Shown: positions 47,963-57,431, counted from the first letter of the stretch. The stretch is 64,000 nt of DNA from Donghicola mangrovi (GCF_013377535.1 NZ_JABCJE010000001.1:620001-684000); one strand, 5' to 3'. A program made the numbers and translations. The notes: generated from the letters alone by a model not told the origin.

Positions 47963-50900
47963 TCAAGCGACCCCGACCCTATTCAACGCATCACGAAGTA
48001 TAGTGTCCGGTATCGGCATAAGCACAGAACCTGCCGTCCACAGCACTGAAACGCGGATCGCGTGATCAGGGTAAATCTGCCGTAACCCTTCGGAATAAGC
48101 TGCCATTTGGCGCAGGATTGCCTCTGGCGTTTGGTCGGGCGACGGGGGGATTGTGCGATGGGTTTTGAAGTCGATGACCTCGATGTTTCTGTCTGTCACG
48201 ATCAGGCGATCCACGATCCCGTGCAGGGTCTGGCCATTGATTTGAGCAGTCAGAGCAACCTCTGCCAACGTTTCAGCCGCAAAGATGTAGGCCAGATCAG
48301 GGTCTGACAGCACGCTAATGGCCTCGCCCTCGGCCATCGCGGCCAATGCGCCGTCCATGCCGGTGGTCAGGCGCTCGGTGATCTCTTCCCAGCGGTCACG
48401 AGGGTGTTCCGGCAGCACCTCAAGCAGTTGGTGCACCATGCTGCCATAGGTCTTGGCGGTTTCCTCGTCCTGACCTTCGCCGCGCAGGGCCTTGGCCCCG
48501 CCAAGATCCGACCCGATCAAGGGGCGCGGCGGGATCACGGGCGCGTCTGGCACCAAGTGGATGTACTGCGGCAGCTCTACCACGGGTTTCACGGGCAGGG
48601 GCACCTCGATCTGCGGCAGGCTGGTCCAATCCCCGTGCTCCAGCCGCAGGCCCGGCCCGGGCCCCAGATCAAAGCTGTGGGTTTTCGCGCCCATATCCTG
48701 CATCGCCTTCTCGCAGACGGCGTACCAGCTGTCGGGCCATTTACCCTTGTCCTTGGCGCCCGCAACGATCAGCCACTTCTCGGCCCGCGTCATCGCCACG
48801 TAGAGCAGGCGGTAATTCTCGTCCGCGGTGCGTTCCACGGACGCTTTGCTCAGGTCTGCCATCTGGTGCGTCCGCGTCTGGGCGTTCCCGCCCCACGCAT
48901 AGGCCCCGCCCATATCCAGCAGGCGCGGCGCATCCGGCGGTTTGCGCTTGCCGGTGTCAGGCAGGATCACGATCGGCGCCTCAAGGCCCTTGGACCCGTG
49001 CACGGTCATCACGCGAATTTCGTCGTTCGCGTCGTCGATCTGGCGCTTGATGGTCAGGTCTTCGGTCTGCATCCACGTCAAGAAGCCGGTCAGGTCGGGA
49101 ACATTCTGCTCCTCGTACTTGAGGGCTTGGGACAGCAGCGCATTGATGCCGTCCTCTGCCTCGGCCCCAAGGCGGGACAGCAGGTTATGGCGGCCGTTGT
49201 GGTAGGTCAGGATGCGTTCGATCAGATCGAACGGACGCAGGAAGTCGGATTTGTCCCGTAGGTCCTTCAGAACGGCAGCGGTCGGGTCATCCAGACTGCG
49301 CCCTCGCAGATCCTCATAAAGGAAGCTGTTTAGGCGGCGGTGATGCGCCAGCGTGTAGAGTTCCTGCTCGGTCCAGCCGAACAGCGGCGAGCGTAGCGCC
49401 GTCGCCAGCGCCAGATCATCCTCTGGCAGTGCCAAAAACGCCAGCAAGGCCCCCAGATCGCGCACCGCCAATTCCGCGCCGACCTTCAGGCGGTCGGCCC
49501 CTGCGATGGGCAGCCCCTCGACCTTGCACGCGCGGATGAGTTCCGAGAACAGCGCCCCTGCCCGCTTCTGCACAAGGATCAGAAAGTCACCGGGCCGCAC
49601 GGGGCGCAGACCGGTGGTGCCTTTGGCCTCGTCAGGCAGCAGAACCTTGTCATCCACCATCCGGCGGATTTCGCGGGCCACGTCGCGGGCCAGCAGGATT
49701 TCAGGCGAAGACGCGCTGGTCCGATCCACCGGATCGTACCAAGGGGTGTCGTCCTCTTTGTCCTTGTCCGCCTCGTAGAACGGCCACAGATCGACCCGCC
49801 CGGGCAGCGCGGATTTAAAGGCGCGGTGAGTGGCGTCCTGACCGACCTGCTTGGACAGCGGCCCCTTGAACACCTGATCGACCGAGCCCAGAACAGCGAC
49901 CGAGGACCGGAAGCTGTATTCCAACTCTAGTGATTGGAACAGGGCGCCGACGGTCTCTAGCTTGTGGCGGAACTCCTCTTGCATCCGGTCGAATGCCTCG
50001 GGGTCCGCCCCTTGGAAGCTGTAGATCGACTGCTTCTTGTCGCCCACGACGAAAATGGTGCGCTCCACGTCGGACCGCGCGCCTTCGCCGCTGGTGAATT
50101 CCTGCGCGAGGGCCTCGATCACCGCCCATTGCTGGGGGCTGGTGTCCTGCGCTTCGTCGACCAGAATGTGGTCGATCCCACCATCAAGGCGGTACAGAAC
50201 CCACTGCGCCACCGCAGGATCAGTTAACAGCAAGCGCGCCTTGCGGATCAGGTCGTCGAAGTCCAAAGCGCCCCGCAACTGCTTGGCGCTCTCGTATCGG
50301 CGCAGGAAGTCCGCGGCGAAGTCATGCAGGATCAGGCTCTTGCGGGCAGCCAGCAGGGACAGGCGGCGGGCGCGGGTATCCTCGATCCGCAGCATCAGTG
50401 CGTTCAGGCGGTCCATCAGATGCGCGGCGGGGCCAGTGCGCAGACCCTTGGTCGGGAAGGCGTCGATCTTGGCGCTGAAGGGCTCCTTGGCCCCTGCGCC
50501 GGTCAGCAGCACGTTCTCCAGCACGTCAAAGGCATCGATGTTGTCCACGTGAAACCCGTGCAGCTTGGCGCCTGCCTTGCTGTCATTCGCGCCGGACCCC
50601 AGCAGCAGCGGAACCAGTTCTGCGATCAGCTCTGTCTCGCCACCGATAAAGGCGTCGGCGCGCAGGTCAGCCTCGGTATACCCCTCGGGCAGGTCAAAGG
50701 TCTGCCAGATCGCCTCGCGCCCCGGATGGTCGCGCAGGCGGTCCAGATGGCTGACGACGTTCGCCGTGAAGCCCCCGAGCATACTCTCGTCCAGATGGTC
50801 GGCGACGCGGGCCAAGAGGTCAGGCACCTGTTCTGACATCTGCTCCAGCACGTCGATACGCAGGATTTCAGAGCCGCGTTCTTCCATCTCGGCGAAACCG

Positions 50901-51328
50901 GGACTGACGCCGGCCTCCAACGGGAAACGCCGCAAGAGCCCCCCGCAGAACGAGTGGATCGTCTGGATTTTCAACCCGCCCGGCGTCTCGATCGCGCGGG
51001 CGAACAGGGTGCGGGCATGGGCCAATCGTTCGGCGTTGATCTCTCCCGCCTCCCCCAATTCTTCGAGCTGCTTTTGCAGGGCGGCGGCGTCCAGCATCGC
51101 CCATTCCCCCAGACGCTTGAACAGGCGGTTCTGCATCTCGGAGGCGGCGGCCTTGGTATAGGTCAGACAAAGGATGTGCTGCGGCTCGACCCCTGTCAGC
51201 AGCAGGCGTGCCACGCGGTCGGTCAGCACGCGGGTTTTGCCCGACCCTGCGTTCGCGGCCAGCCACGTGGAATAGTGCGGGTTCGCGGCCTGCACCTGAC
51301 GGGCGGTTGCGTCGTTCATCGCGGTCAT
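47963..51328 (-). CDS. addA: Double-strand break repair helicase-nuclease AddA
   Basis: About 1,121 residues. UvrD-type helicase: Walker A LAANAGSGKTRVLTDRVARL, DFDDLIRKARLLL, DHILVDEAQDTSPQQW, VGDKKQSIYSFQGADPEAF, and VMTVHGSKGLEAPIVILPDT. A C-terminal RecB-like nuclease holds VIDFKTHR. With AddB it resects breaks for RecA in place of RecBCD. I chose the ATG at 51328, which overlaps the addB stop (ATGA). Confidence 0.95.
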   Translation of the reverse strand: MTAMNDATARQVQAANPHYSTWLAANAGSGKTRVLTDRVARLLLTGVEPQHILCLTYTKAAASEMQNRLFKRLGEWAMLDAAALQKQLEELGEAGEINAERLAHARTLFARAIETPGGLKIQTIHSFCGGLLRRFPLEAGVSPGFAEMEERGSEILRIDVLEQMSEQVPDLLARVADHLDESMLGGFTANVVSHLDRLRDHPGREAIWQTFDLPEGYTEADLRADAFIGGETELIAELVPLLLGSGANDSKAGAKLHGFHVDNIDAFDVLENVLLTGAGAKEPFSAKIDAFPTKGLRTGPAAHLMDRLNALMLRIEDTRARRLSLLAARKSLILHDFAADFLRRYESAKQLRGALDFDDLIRKARLLLTDPAVAQWVLYRLDGGIDHILVDEAQDTSPQQWAVIEALAQEFTSGEGARSDVERTIFVVGDKKQSIYSFQGADPEAFDRMQEEFRHKLETVGALFQSLELEYSFRSSVAVLGSVDQVFKGPLSKQVGQDATHRAFKSALPGRVDLWPFYEADKDKEDDTPWYDPVDRTSASSPEILLARDVAREIRRMVDDKVLLPDEAKGTTGLRPVRPGDFLILVQKRAGALFSELIRACKVEGLPIAGADRLKVGAELAVRDLGALLAFLALPEDDLALATALRSPLFGWTEQELYTLAHHRRLNSFLYEDLRGRSLDDPTAAVLKDLRDKSDFLRPFDLIERILTYHNGRHNLLSRLGAEAEDGINALLSQALKYEEQNVPDLTGFLTWMQTEDLTIKRQIDDANDEIRVMTVHGSKGLEAPIVILPDTGKRKPPDAPRLLDMGGAYAWGGNAQTRTHQMADLSKASVERTADENYRLLYVAMTRAEKWLIVAGAKDKGKWPDSWYAVCEKAMQDMGAKTHSFDLGPGPGLRLEHGDWTSLPQIEVPLPVKPVVELPQYIHLVPDAPVIPPRPLIGSDLGGAKALRGEGQDEETAKTYGSMVHQLLEVLPEHPRDRWEEITERLTTGMDGALAAMAEGEAISVLSDPDLAYIFAAETLAEVALTAQINGQTLHGIVDRLIVTDRNIEVIDFKTHRTIPPSPDQTPEAILRQMAAYSEGLRQIYPDHAIRVSVLWTAGSVLMPIPDTILRDALNRVGVA

Positions 51329-54282
51329 TCCAGCACCTCGGGGTTGGCGTCGTCGGTCGGCTCCCATTCGCCGTAGCGGGCCAGATGGTCGAAATCGCCC
51401 TCGAAATTCTCGTTCTTCACGGCGCGGCGGGACGTGTATCCCTTGTCCGCATCACGATAGGACGACAGCAGGCTGAAAAATTCGCCTTTGATCTTGTCCG
51501 TGGGCTCGGCTTCCAGCGGGGCGGCGGTCTCTTCCATGTCGCGCAGCGAGATGTAGGTGGCCGAGGCGACCTCGGCGGGGTCGATGCCTGTAAATGCGCC
51601 CTCTTCGGCCATCATCGCCATCAACAGGAGTTGCTTGTCGAAATAGGTCTGTTCTTTTTCCGCGGGGGCGCCGCCGGTTTTATAGTCGAACAGGTGCAGG
51701 CGTCCCTTGTCGTCTTTGTCGATGCGGTCGGCCTTGGCGATCAGGGTAAAGTCCCCGACCCCCAGCGTCAGCCCGCCGCCGACCTCTCGGCCAAGGGTTT
51801 CCAGATAGGTCTGGCGATGGGCCTCGGCCTGCACGAACCAGTTCGCGAATTTCTCGATCCGGCCGCGATAGAATGTGCGCGTGACAGTCCATGGCACCTC
51901 TTCCTCCAGCACGTCCTCGGCGATGTTCATGAGGCGTTCTTTATCCTCGGCCGATCCGGTCACGGGGCCGGATTTCGTGAACAATTCCAGAACGCGGTGC
52001 AGAACGGTGCCGCGCAGGCGGGCATCCGGGTCACGTCCCAACGGATCAAGGCGGCGCAGCTTCAACACATGCTTGGCGTAGATCGCGTAAGGGTCGCGGA
52101 TCAGGGTCTGGATCTCGGTCACAGACAGTTGGCGCGGGCGGGCCTCAATGGGCGGACAGGGGCTGGGGCGCGTCGCACGGGGGGCCGATCCCGGCGTCTC
52201 CATTGCCTCGGCCAGTTGGACCCAGCGTTGGCCACGGGTGCGCATGTCGGCCAAGGCCTCTCGTCCACCATTCTCGGGCAGACCGGACATCAGGTTCGTC
52301 AGACGGTTCAACCAGCGCGAAGGCACGGTCTGGGCGTCATCCGAGCGGATCGCACGGCTGATCACTACGTTCGGCAGGGTGATCGCCTGCTGGAAGTCGT
52401 GGGCCGCCAGACCGATCTGCCGTTCGGGCAGGTTCAGCCCCACCCGCGCCCGCATCGCGCGGTTCAGCCACGGGTCAGGTTTCGGCGCACTGGGCCAAGT
52501 GCCTTCGTTCAGGCCGGCCAGGATCATCACATCGGCCTGCTCGACCCGCACGTCGCGGGTGCCAAGGATGCCCAGCATGGGGTGGCCCGTGTCGCGGTCG
52601 CGGATTTCGTTGCCGGACAGGACCCCGTGCAGCAGGCCCACATAGTCAAAGGCCGTGATGTCGCCGCCCACATGGGCTTCGCGCCGGAATTCGTCGATCA
52701 TCGGCTTGGTCACGCGGCCCGCCGCATTGCGCCACAGGGTCGAGGTTTCGCCCTCTGGGCCTGCGACGATGCAGATGGTGCGTTCGATGTGATCCTCGAC
52801 ATATTGCTGTAGGGGGGCCTCGCCGAAATCAGGGATGGTCAGGAGCGTATCAATGATCCACTCGGCCCACGTTTCAGTGCCCGCCTCGCCCTTGTAGCGG
52901 TCCACGATCCATTTGCGCAGCCAATCGGCGTCGGGATAGGCCACGCCCTTGCGGCGGATTTCCAGCTCCATGTCGCGGGTCCGGCGCAGGTGGTTGCCGC
53001 GGGGGTCTTCCTCTTGCAGGTGGCCAGAGTGCGTCAGGGGGTGTTTCAGCACCCGCAGCAGAGCATCCGCGCCCACTCGGGTGCCGTACAGCTCTGCCAC
53101 CTGCCGCAGGATACGGCCGGGCGGGGCCAAGGTCGCCAGATCGCCTTTGGAGTCGTCAGGGGTCAGGTTCCAGCGGTCCAGCGCGGCCTTTACCATGCGG
53201 TTCAGCACCGGATCGGGACTGACCAAGGCAGCGGTGCGCCCCTGTTCAATCGTTTCGCGCATGACCAGAGCGATCGCGTTAGCCTCGGTTCGGGGATCGG
53301 GTGCCTCTAGCAGGGTCAGCCCATCAGCAGCGAGGGTCAGGTCGGGCAGGCGCGGCCCCTCGGCCAGCCACGCATCGGTAACGGGCGCGGGTCGCAGGGC
53401 CAGCGACACCAGCTTGTTCCGCGCATCATTGGCGGGGGTGGCGGCGTCCCACAGGGGAATCTGCGTGTGATCCACCCCAAGCAGGTTCATCACGTTGCGG
53501 AAGCGGTATTGGGGGTGATCCTCGGCGGTCAGGACATCGCCCATCGTGTCCCAGACAGGACCGGGAAGGTCATAGTCGAAACCAGGCAGCACGATCGCCC
53601 CTTGGGGCAGCGCCGCGACGATCTTCATGAACTCCGACGTCGCCCCACGAGAGCCTGTCGAGCCCGCGATGATCACCGGATGCTGGGGGACGTTGTCCTG
53701 CCAGTAAGCCTCTAGCGCGGTCACGATCATCCGCTGACGCCCCAGCCGGTCGGGCTGTGTGGCGCTGTTCTCTAGAAATTGCTCGACGATCCGGACAAAG
53801 GCCAAGGCCCGCTGCCAGTGGCCGGACTGGTCCGTCACGTCCAGATCATGCAGCTTCTGGGGATCGCACCCTTCGGACTGCATTTCGTCCATCAGCGCCG
53901 CCAGTGAATCCGCCAGCGAAAACAGCGCGGTTCTGGGCGCGATTTCGGGCGCGCTGACCAGCAGTTGGCGGATCAGGGTCACCAGTTCCAGCCGTTTGCG
54001 CAGGGTTGGCACGGCAGGGGGCATTGGGTTCGGACCGGGCAGATCGGCCAGCTCTCCGATCAAGCGGATGCGGGGCAGCAGGCGCGATCCGTGCTGGTCG
54101 AAAATCTCGGTCATGCGGCGGCGCATGCGGGCGGTGTTCACATACACCTCGACCCGCGCCTGTTCGTGGGGCGGCAGGTGATCGAGGCGGGCGATCAGCC
54201 CCTTGGTAAACGCTGCGGTGAAATCCACGCCCATCGGCAGGGCGAACAGGCGCGGTCCAGAGGTCGGTTCAAACAGAGCCAT
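51325..54282 (-). CDS. addB: Double-strand break repair protein AddB
   Basis: A 985-residue alphaproteobacterial AddB. It has a degenerate helicase-like N-terminal region beginning PRLFALPMGVDFTAAFTKGL and a C-terminal nuclease with LHLFDYKTGGAPAEKEQTYF. The cysteines of an iron-sulfur cluster seen in Gram-positive AddB are not evident, as usual in this class. It works with AddA. It overlaps murU by 14 bases and addA by four. Confidence 0.93.
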   Translation of the reverse strand: MALFEPTSGPRLFALPMGVDFTAAFTKGLIARLDHLPPHEQARVEVYVNTARMRRRMTEIFDQHGSRLLPRIRLIGELADLPGPNPMPPAVPTLRKRLELVTLIRQLLVSAPEIAPRTALFSLADSLAALMDEMQSEGCDPQKLHDLDVTDQSGHWQRALAFVRIVEQFLENSATQPDRLGRQRMIVTALEAYWQDNVPQHPVIIAGSTGSRGATSEFMKIVAALPQGAIVLPGFDYDLPGPVWDTMGDVLTAEDHPQYRFRNVMNLLGVDHTQIPLWDAATPANDARNKLVSLALRPAPVTDAWLAEGPRLPDLTLAADGLTLLEAPDPRTEANAIALVMRETIEQGRTAALVSPDPVLNRMVKAALDRWNLTPDDSKGDLATLAPPGRILRQVAELYGTRVGADALLRVLKHPLTHSGHLQEEDPRGNHLRRTRDMELEIRRKGVAYPDADWLRKWIVDRYKGEAGTETWAEWIIDTLLTIPDFGEAPLQQYVEDHIERTICIVAGPEGETSTLWRNAAGRVTKPMIDEFRREAHVGGDITAFDYVGLLHGVLSGNEIRDRDTGHPMLGILGTRDVRVEQADVMILAGLNEGTWPSAPKPDPWLNRAMRARVGLNLPERQIGLAAHDFQQAITLPNVVISRAIRSDDAQTVPSRWLNRLTNLMSGLPENGGREALADMRTRGQRWVQLAEAMETPGSAPRATRPSPCPPIEARPRQLSVTEIQTLIRDPYAIYAKHVLKLRRLDPLGRDPDARLRGTVLHRVLELFTKSGPVTGSAEDKERLMNIAEDVLEEEVPWTVTRTFYRGRIEKFANWFVQAEAHRQTYLETLGREVGGGLTLGVGDFTLIAKADRIDKDDKGRLHLFDYKTGGAPAEKEQTYFDKQLLLMAMMAEEGAFTGIDPAEVASATYISLRDMEETAAPLEAEPTDKIKGEFFSLLSSYRDADKGYTSRRAVKNENFEGDFDHLARYGEWEPTDDANPEVLE

Positions 54283-54958
54283 GGGCGTTCAGCATTTCTT
54301 CGGCAAGGGTGATGCCTGCGGGATGCCCCACATCGCACCAATGCCCGTCATAGGGCAGAATAAACAGGCGCTGCTGGTCGATCATCCGCGACCACAGCAC
54401 ATTGAGGGAAAAGGCTTTTTCCTGAATATCGTGCAGTCCGGCGGTCTTGATAATCTGCACGCCGCTGTAAACCAGACCGGGGCCGCGCCGCGCAGGACCG
54501 TCGTTGTCCGAGACGAAATCCCCCGCGCCTTTGTGGCCCAAGGCGTTCTCTTTGGGCAGGCACAGCAGCAGCGCGTCCATGCGGGCGGGGTCCCATGCAG
54601 CCTGAAGCATGGTTAACGGATTGGGGCCTGCCCACACCGCGTCCGTGTTCAGGGTCATCACCGCGTCACTATCCAGCAAAGGCAGCGCGTTTAGCAGCCC
54701 GCCTCCGGTTTCCAGAATGTCCGGTTCGTGGCTGATCGCGATGTCACGGTCTGCCAGATAATCTGTGATCTTCTGGCCCAAATAGTGGGTGTTCACCACG
54801 GTGCGCGCGCCGCCAGCCTGCGCAACCAGATCAAGCGCGTGATCCAGTAGGGGCTTGTCTGCGACGGGGACCAGCGGCTTGGGGCGCGACTTGGTTAACT
54901 CTCCCATGCGGGTGCCGAAACCGGCCGCAAACAGCATCACGGGATGGCGCAGGGTCAT
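54269..54958 (-). CDS. murU: N-acetylmuramate-1-phosphate uridylyltransferase (MurU-like nucleotidyltransferase)
   Basis: A 229-residue sugar-1-phosphate nucleotidyltransferase. LFAAGFGTRMGELTKSRPKP is the nucleotide loop; VMTLNTDAVW carries the metal-binding aspartate and HWCDVGHPAG lies near the end. In Pseudomonas MurU makes UDP-MurNAc from recycled MurNAc-1-P. The pairing with an AmgK-like kinase, overlapping by four bases, supports this over a mannose-1-P role. Confidence 0.85.
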   Translation of the reverse strand: MTLRHPVMLFAAGFGTRMGELTKSRPKPLVPVADKPLLDHALDLVAQAGGARTVVNTHYLGQKITDYLADRDIAISHEPDILETGGGLLNALPLLDSDAVMTLNTDAVWAGPNPLTMLQAAWDPARMDALLLCLPKENALGHKGAGDFVSDNDGPARRGPGLVYSGVQIIKTAGLHDIQEKAFSLNVLWSRMIDQQRLFILPYDGHWCDVGHPAGITLAEEMLNAHGSV

Positions 54959-55899
54959 GCGGTGGCCTCCAGCCAAGGGGTCAGGACGCGGGCGATGTCC
55001 GACAGGTGGGGGTGCTGGAGGTTGCGCTCCAGATTGGCGCGGACACGGGGGGCAAAGGCCAGATAGCGCGCTTTGCCATCGCGCGCGTTCAGGCGGGCGA
55101 AAATGCCAAGGATGCGCAGCGCGCGGGCCGTGCCATAGAGCGCGTAGGCCGCGTAAAAATCGGTGCTGTCATGGTCGGTTTCGGCCATGTAGCGGAACGT
55201 CATGTCCTGCTCGATCTGGGGGTCCACATCGCGGCGGGCGTCCTGCAGCAGCGACACCAGATCATAAGCCGGATGGGCCTGCATCGCGTCCTGGAAATCG
55301 AGAAGGCCAGCGGCGGCCAGCCCGGTTTCAGAGCGCAGCATCAGGTTTTCCGCATGGTAATCGCGCAGCATGGTTACGCGCTGCTGCCGGTCAAAGGGGC
55401 GAGCGGCGGTAATCAGCGCTTGCCGCAGGGGCTCTTTTAACGCGGGATCAGGCAAGGGTTGATCCGGCAGTGCCCAGTCGAAAAACAGCATCGCTTGGTC
55501 TGCCATCGTCTTGCCGTCATAGACGGGCAGCCCTGCCATCGCAGGAATGCGCGACAGATGGATCAGAACATCGGTGGCCAGTTGGTAAAGGCGCGGTGCG
55601 GCGGTGGGATCGGCGTCAGCGATATCGGCGAAACGCTGGTCTCCGAAATCTTGGATCAGCAGCAGCCCTTGGTCCGGCTGTCCAGCATAGATCGTGGGCG
55701 CAGCCAAACCGTTCAGCCGCAGATATCGCGCGATTTTTTGAAACGCGGGCGTGCTGCCGTCGTCGGGCGCCTGCATCAAGATCGCGCTACGGCCATGGTC
55801 GGTCAGCCGCGCGTAATGACGGGCCGAGGCATCGCCGGTCATCGGGGTGCGCGCGGCATTCTGCCAGCCCGCGATCGTTAGGAATTCGGTTGGGGTCAC
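54955..55899 (-). CDS. amgK: Anomeric MurNAc/GlcNAc kinase AmgK-like (aminoglycoside phosphotransferase fold)
   Basis: A 314-residue APH-fold kinase. MTGDASARHYARL is the N-terminal ATP part, LRDYHAENLML the catalytic loop, and GLLDFQDAMQAHPAYDLVSL the metal and substrate loop. AmgK phosphorylates recycled MurNAc at C1. I chose the GTG at 55899: AAGGGG lies seven bases upstream and the codon overlaps the tsaE stop (GTGA). A GTG at 55944 and an ATG at 55929 are alternatives. Confidence 0.87.
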   Translation of the reverse strand: MTPTEFLTIAGWQNAARTPMTGDASARHYARLTDHGRSAILMQAPDDGSTPAFQKIARYLRLNGLAAPTIYAGQPDQGLLLIQDFGDQRFADIADADPTAAPRLYQLATDVLIHLSRIPAMAGLPVYDGKTMADQAMLFFDWALPDQPLPDPALKEPLRQALITAARPFDRQQRVTMLRDYHAENLMLRSETGLAAAGLLDFQDAMQAHPAYDLVSLLQDARRDVDPQIEQDMTFRYMAETDHDSTDFYAAYALYGTARALRILGIFARLNARDGKARYLAFAPRVRANLERNLQHPHLSDIARVLTPWLEATA

Positions 55900-56357
55900 A
55901 GGGCCACCCCTTCGATTTTCGGGGTCCATGCGGGGTCTGACCACGTCAGACGCGCGGTGCGGGTGTCATCGCCAGAGGTCTCTAGCGTCATCGACAGGGC
56001 CGAAGCGGGCAGCAGATCCCCCAGCCGATCAGGCCATTCGATCAGGCAAATCGCAGCCTCGAATGCTTCGTCCAGACCTAGTTCGATCGCCTCGTCGGGG
56101 TGACCCAAGCGGTAGAGATCGCTGTGCCAAATCTCGCAGTCGGGGCCGTCATAGACCTGAACAATGGTAAATGTGGGCGAAGGGATGTCCTCTGGTTCCG
56201 GCAACAGCGCCTGAATCAGAGAGCGGGCAAAGTGGGTCTTGCCGGCGCCAATCGGCCCCTCAAGCAAGATGATATCCCCCGCATTCAGGAGCGGAGCGAG
56301 CGTTTCTGCGAAACGCGTGGTGTCCTCGGGACTGCGGAGTTCAAATAGCTGTTCCAT
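55896..56357 (-). CDS. tsaE: tRNA threonylcarbamoyladenosine synthesis ATPase TsaE
   Basis: A 153-residue P-loop ATPase: LLEGPIGAGKTHFARSLIQ is the Walker A, SPTFTIVQVYDG and the IWHSDLYRL motif follow, then CLIEWPDRLGDLLP. It helps TsaBD make t6A37 on ANN-reading tRNAs. The ATG at 56357 overlaps the end of the DivL-like gene by 17 bases. No clear ribosome site is seen, so translation probably depends on the upstream gene. Confidence 0.92.
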   Translation of the reverse strand: MEQLFELRSPEDTTRFAETLAPLLNAGDIILLEGPIGAGKTHFARSLIQALLPEPEDIPSPTFTIVQVYDGPDCEIWHSDLYRLGHPDEAIELGLDEAFEAAICLIEWPDRLGDLLPASALSMTLETSGDDTRTARLTWSDPAWTPKIEGVAL

Positions 56358-57360
56358 CGGTTGCGAAGATGGACCGAGTGCTGTCCACCTGCAACCTGCT
56401 GTGCGCAGTTTCAAACAGAGAATTGTCGGGGGCCTGCTGATGAAACCGCAGCATCGTTCCGCCGCCCGTCACCGGGTTCACGCGCACAGAATAGCTGTCC
56501 CCGTCGTGGAACGCGGTGTCAAAGCTCCATTCATTGCGGTTTTCCAGTTGTTCGGAATAGGCGGCAAGCTTGTTCCATTGGGGTGTCGCGGTGGTGTCCA
56601 GCTGCCATTGACCGATCGCATCGCGCAGGCGGCCGATTTTGCGGGTCTCGTGGTTGCCCCAACGCTCTTTGAACGCGCGGTTCGAGAATGACAGATGCCC
56701 GGTGCCCGAGAAGACGCAGAGCGGCTCGTCGATGCTGTTCAGGATCGATTCATTCTGGCGCACGCGGGCGCGGATGCCGCGAGTGGCGCTGAGTTCGTTC
56801 GAGATATCCTCGATCATCAGGGACATGCTGCCATTGCGGAAGGCTTGAGCCGTCACGCGGTAGGTCAGGCCCGAGGACAGGCTCCATAATTCCTCGATCA
56901 TGTCGACGGAATTGGTGCCGAGTTGCGCAAATTGGTCCCGCCATTTTCCATAGTCACGCGGTTCGGGCAGGATGCCCTGAACACGGAGCTGGTCAAAGAA
57001 GTCGAACAGTCGGGGACGGCGGCTCAGGATTTCAAGGGGAAGCGAGGACAGGTCCATCAGCGCCGGATTATAGAGGATCAGGCGGCTGTCCTTGTCGAAT
57101 ATGGCGATGCCAACCGAAAGCTGCGCAAAGGTCTTGGTCAAGGTCTGAATAAGGCCCGTCCCCAGATCAGCGCCCTGCCCGAGGCCCGCCTGCAGGGCGG
57201 ATAAATCATCCGCATTCTGCCCGTCGGTTGCATGGTCCGATTTGGCATCAGCGTGATCGCTGCCTTGGGTGGCAATCAGAATGGCGAGGGCGGCCAAAGC
57301 GCCTGCCAGAATGGATGAGGCCACAAGAACTAGAATAAGATGCGGTGGCAAAGGTGGCAT
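56341..57360 (-). CDS. divL: PAS-domain protein at the divL position, lacking a histidine kinase domain
   Basis: A 339-residue protein. One N-terminal membrane helix (LILVLVASSILAGALAALAILIA) precedes at least two PAS regions (SVGIAIFDKDSRLILYNPAL; NESILNSIDEPLCVFSGTGH). No HisKA or HATPase follows. It lies just upstream of tsaE, the divL site in many alphaproteobacteria; Caulobacter DivL is a full pseudokinase that controls CckA, while the Rhodobacter capsulatus protein is, as I recall, a PAS-only DivL. The name rests on locus and PAS content. A hairpin may cover its ribosome site. Confidence 0.75.
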   Translation of the reverse strand: MPPLPPHLILVLVASSILAGALAALAILIATQGSDHADAKSDHATDGQNADDLSALQAGLGQGADLGTGLIQTLTKTFAQLSVGIAIFDKDSRLILYNPALMDLSSLPLEILSRRPRLFDFFDQLRVQGILPEPRDYGKWRDQFAQLGTNSVDMIEELWSLSSGLTYRVTAQAFRNGSMSLMIEDISNELSATRGIRARVRQNESILNSIDEPLCVFSGTGHLSFSNRAFKERWGNHETRKIGRLRDAIGQWQLDTTATPQWNKLAAYSEQLENRNEWSFDTAFHDGDSYSVRVNPVTGGGTMLRFHQQAPDNSLFETAHSRLQVDSTRSIFATDGTAI

Positions 57361-57365
57361 TGAAA

Positions 57366-57400
57366 TTCCCCTTACGAGATGAATACACGTTAAAGGGGAA
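57366..57400 (-). promoter_or_regulatory. Inverted repeat that could sequester the divL ribosome-binding site
   Basis: On the minus strand TTCCCCTT (57400-57393) and AAGGGGAA (57373-57366) form a perfect 8-pair stem with a 19-base loop. The 3' arm is the apparent Shine-Dalgarno sequence, five bases before the ATG. Folding in the RNA would hide it; this is inferred. Confidence 0.5.
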
Positions 57401-57410
57401 AATCGTTAGT

Positions 57411-57426
57411 GCAACTATCTAGTTGC
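57411..57426. repeat. Palindrome in the regB-divL gap
   Basis: GCAACTATCTAGTTGC has perfect 7-base arms and a 2-base centre, five bases after the regB stop in transcription direction. It could be an operator for divL or a weak transcript end. Confidence 0.35.
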
Positions 57427-57431
57427 GAAAA

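Noticed and set aside
50538-50553. parS-like sequence around CACGTGAAAC in addA
   Set aside because: About 12 of 16 matches, within coding sequence and non-palindromic on the left side.
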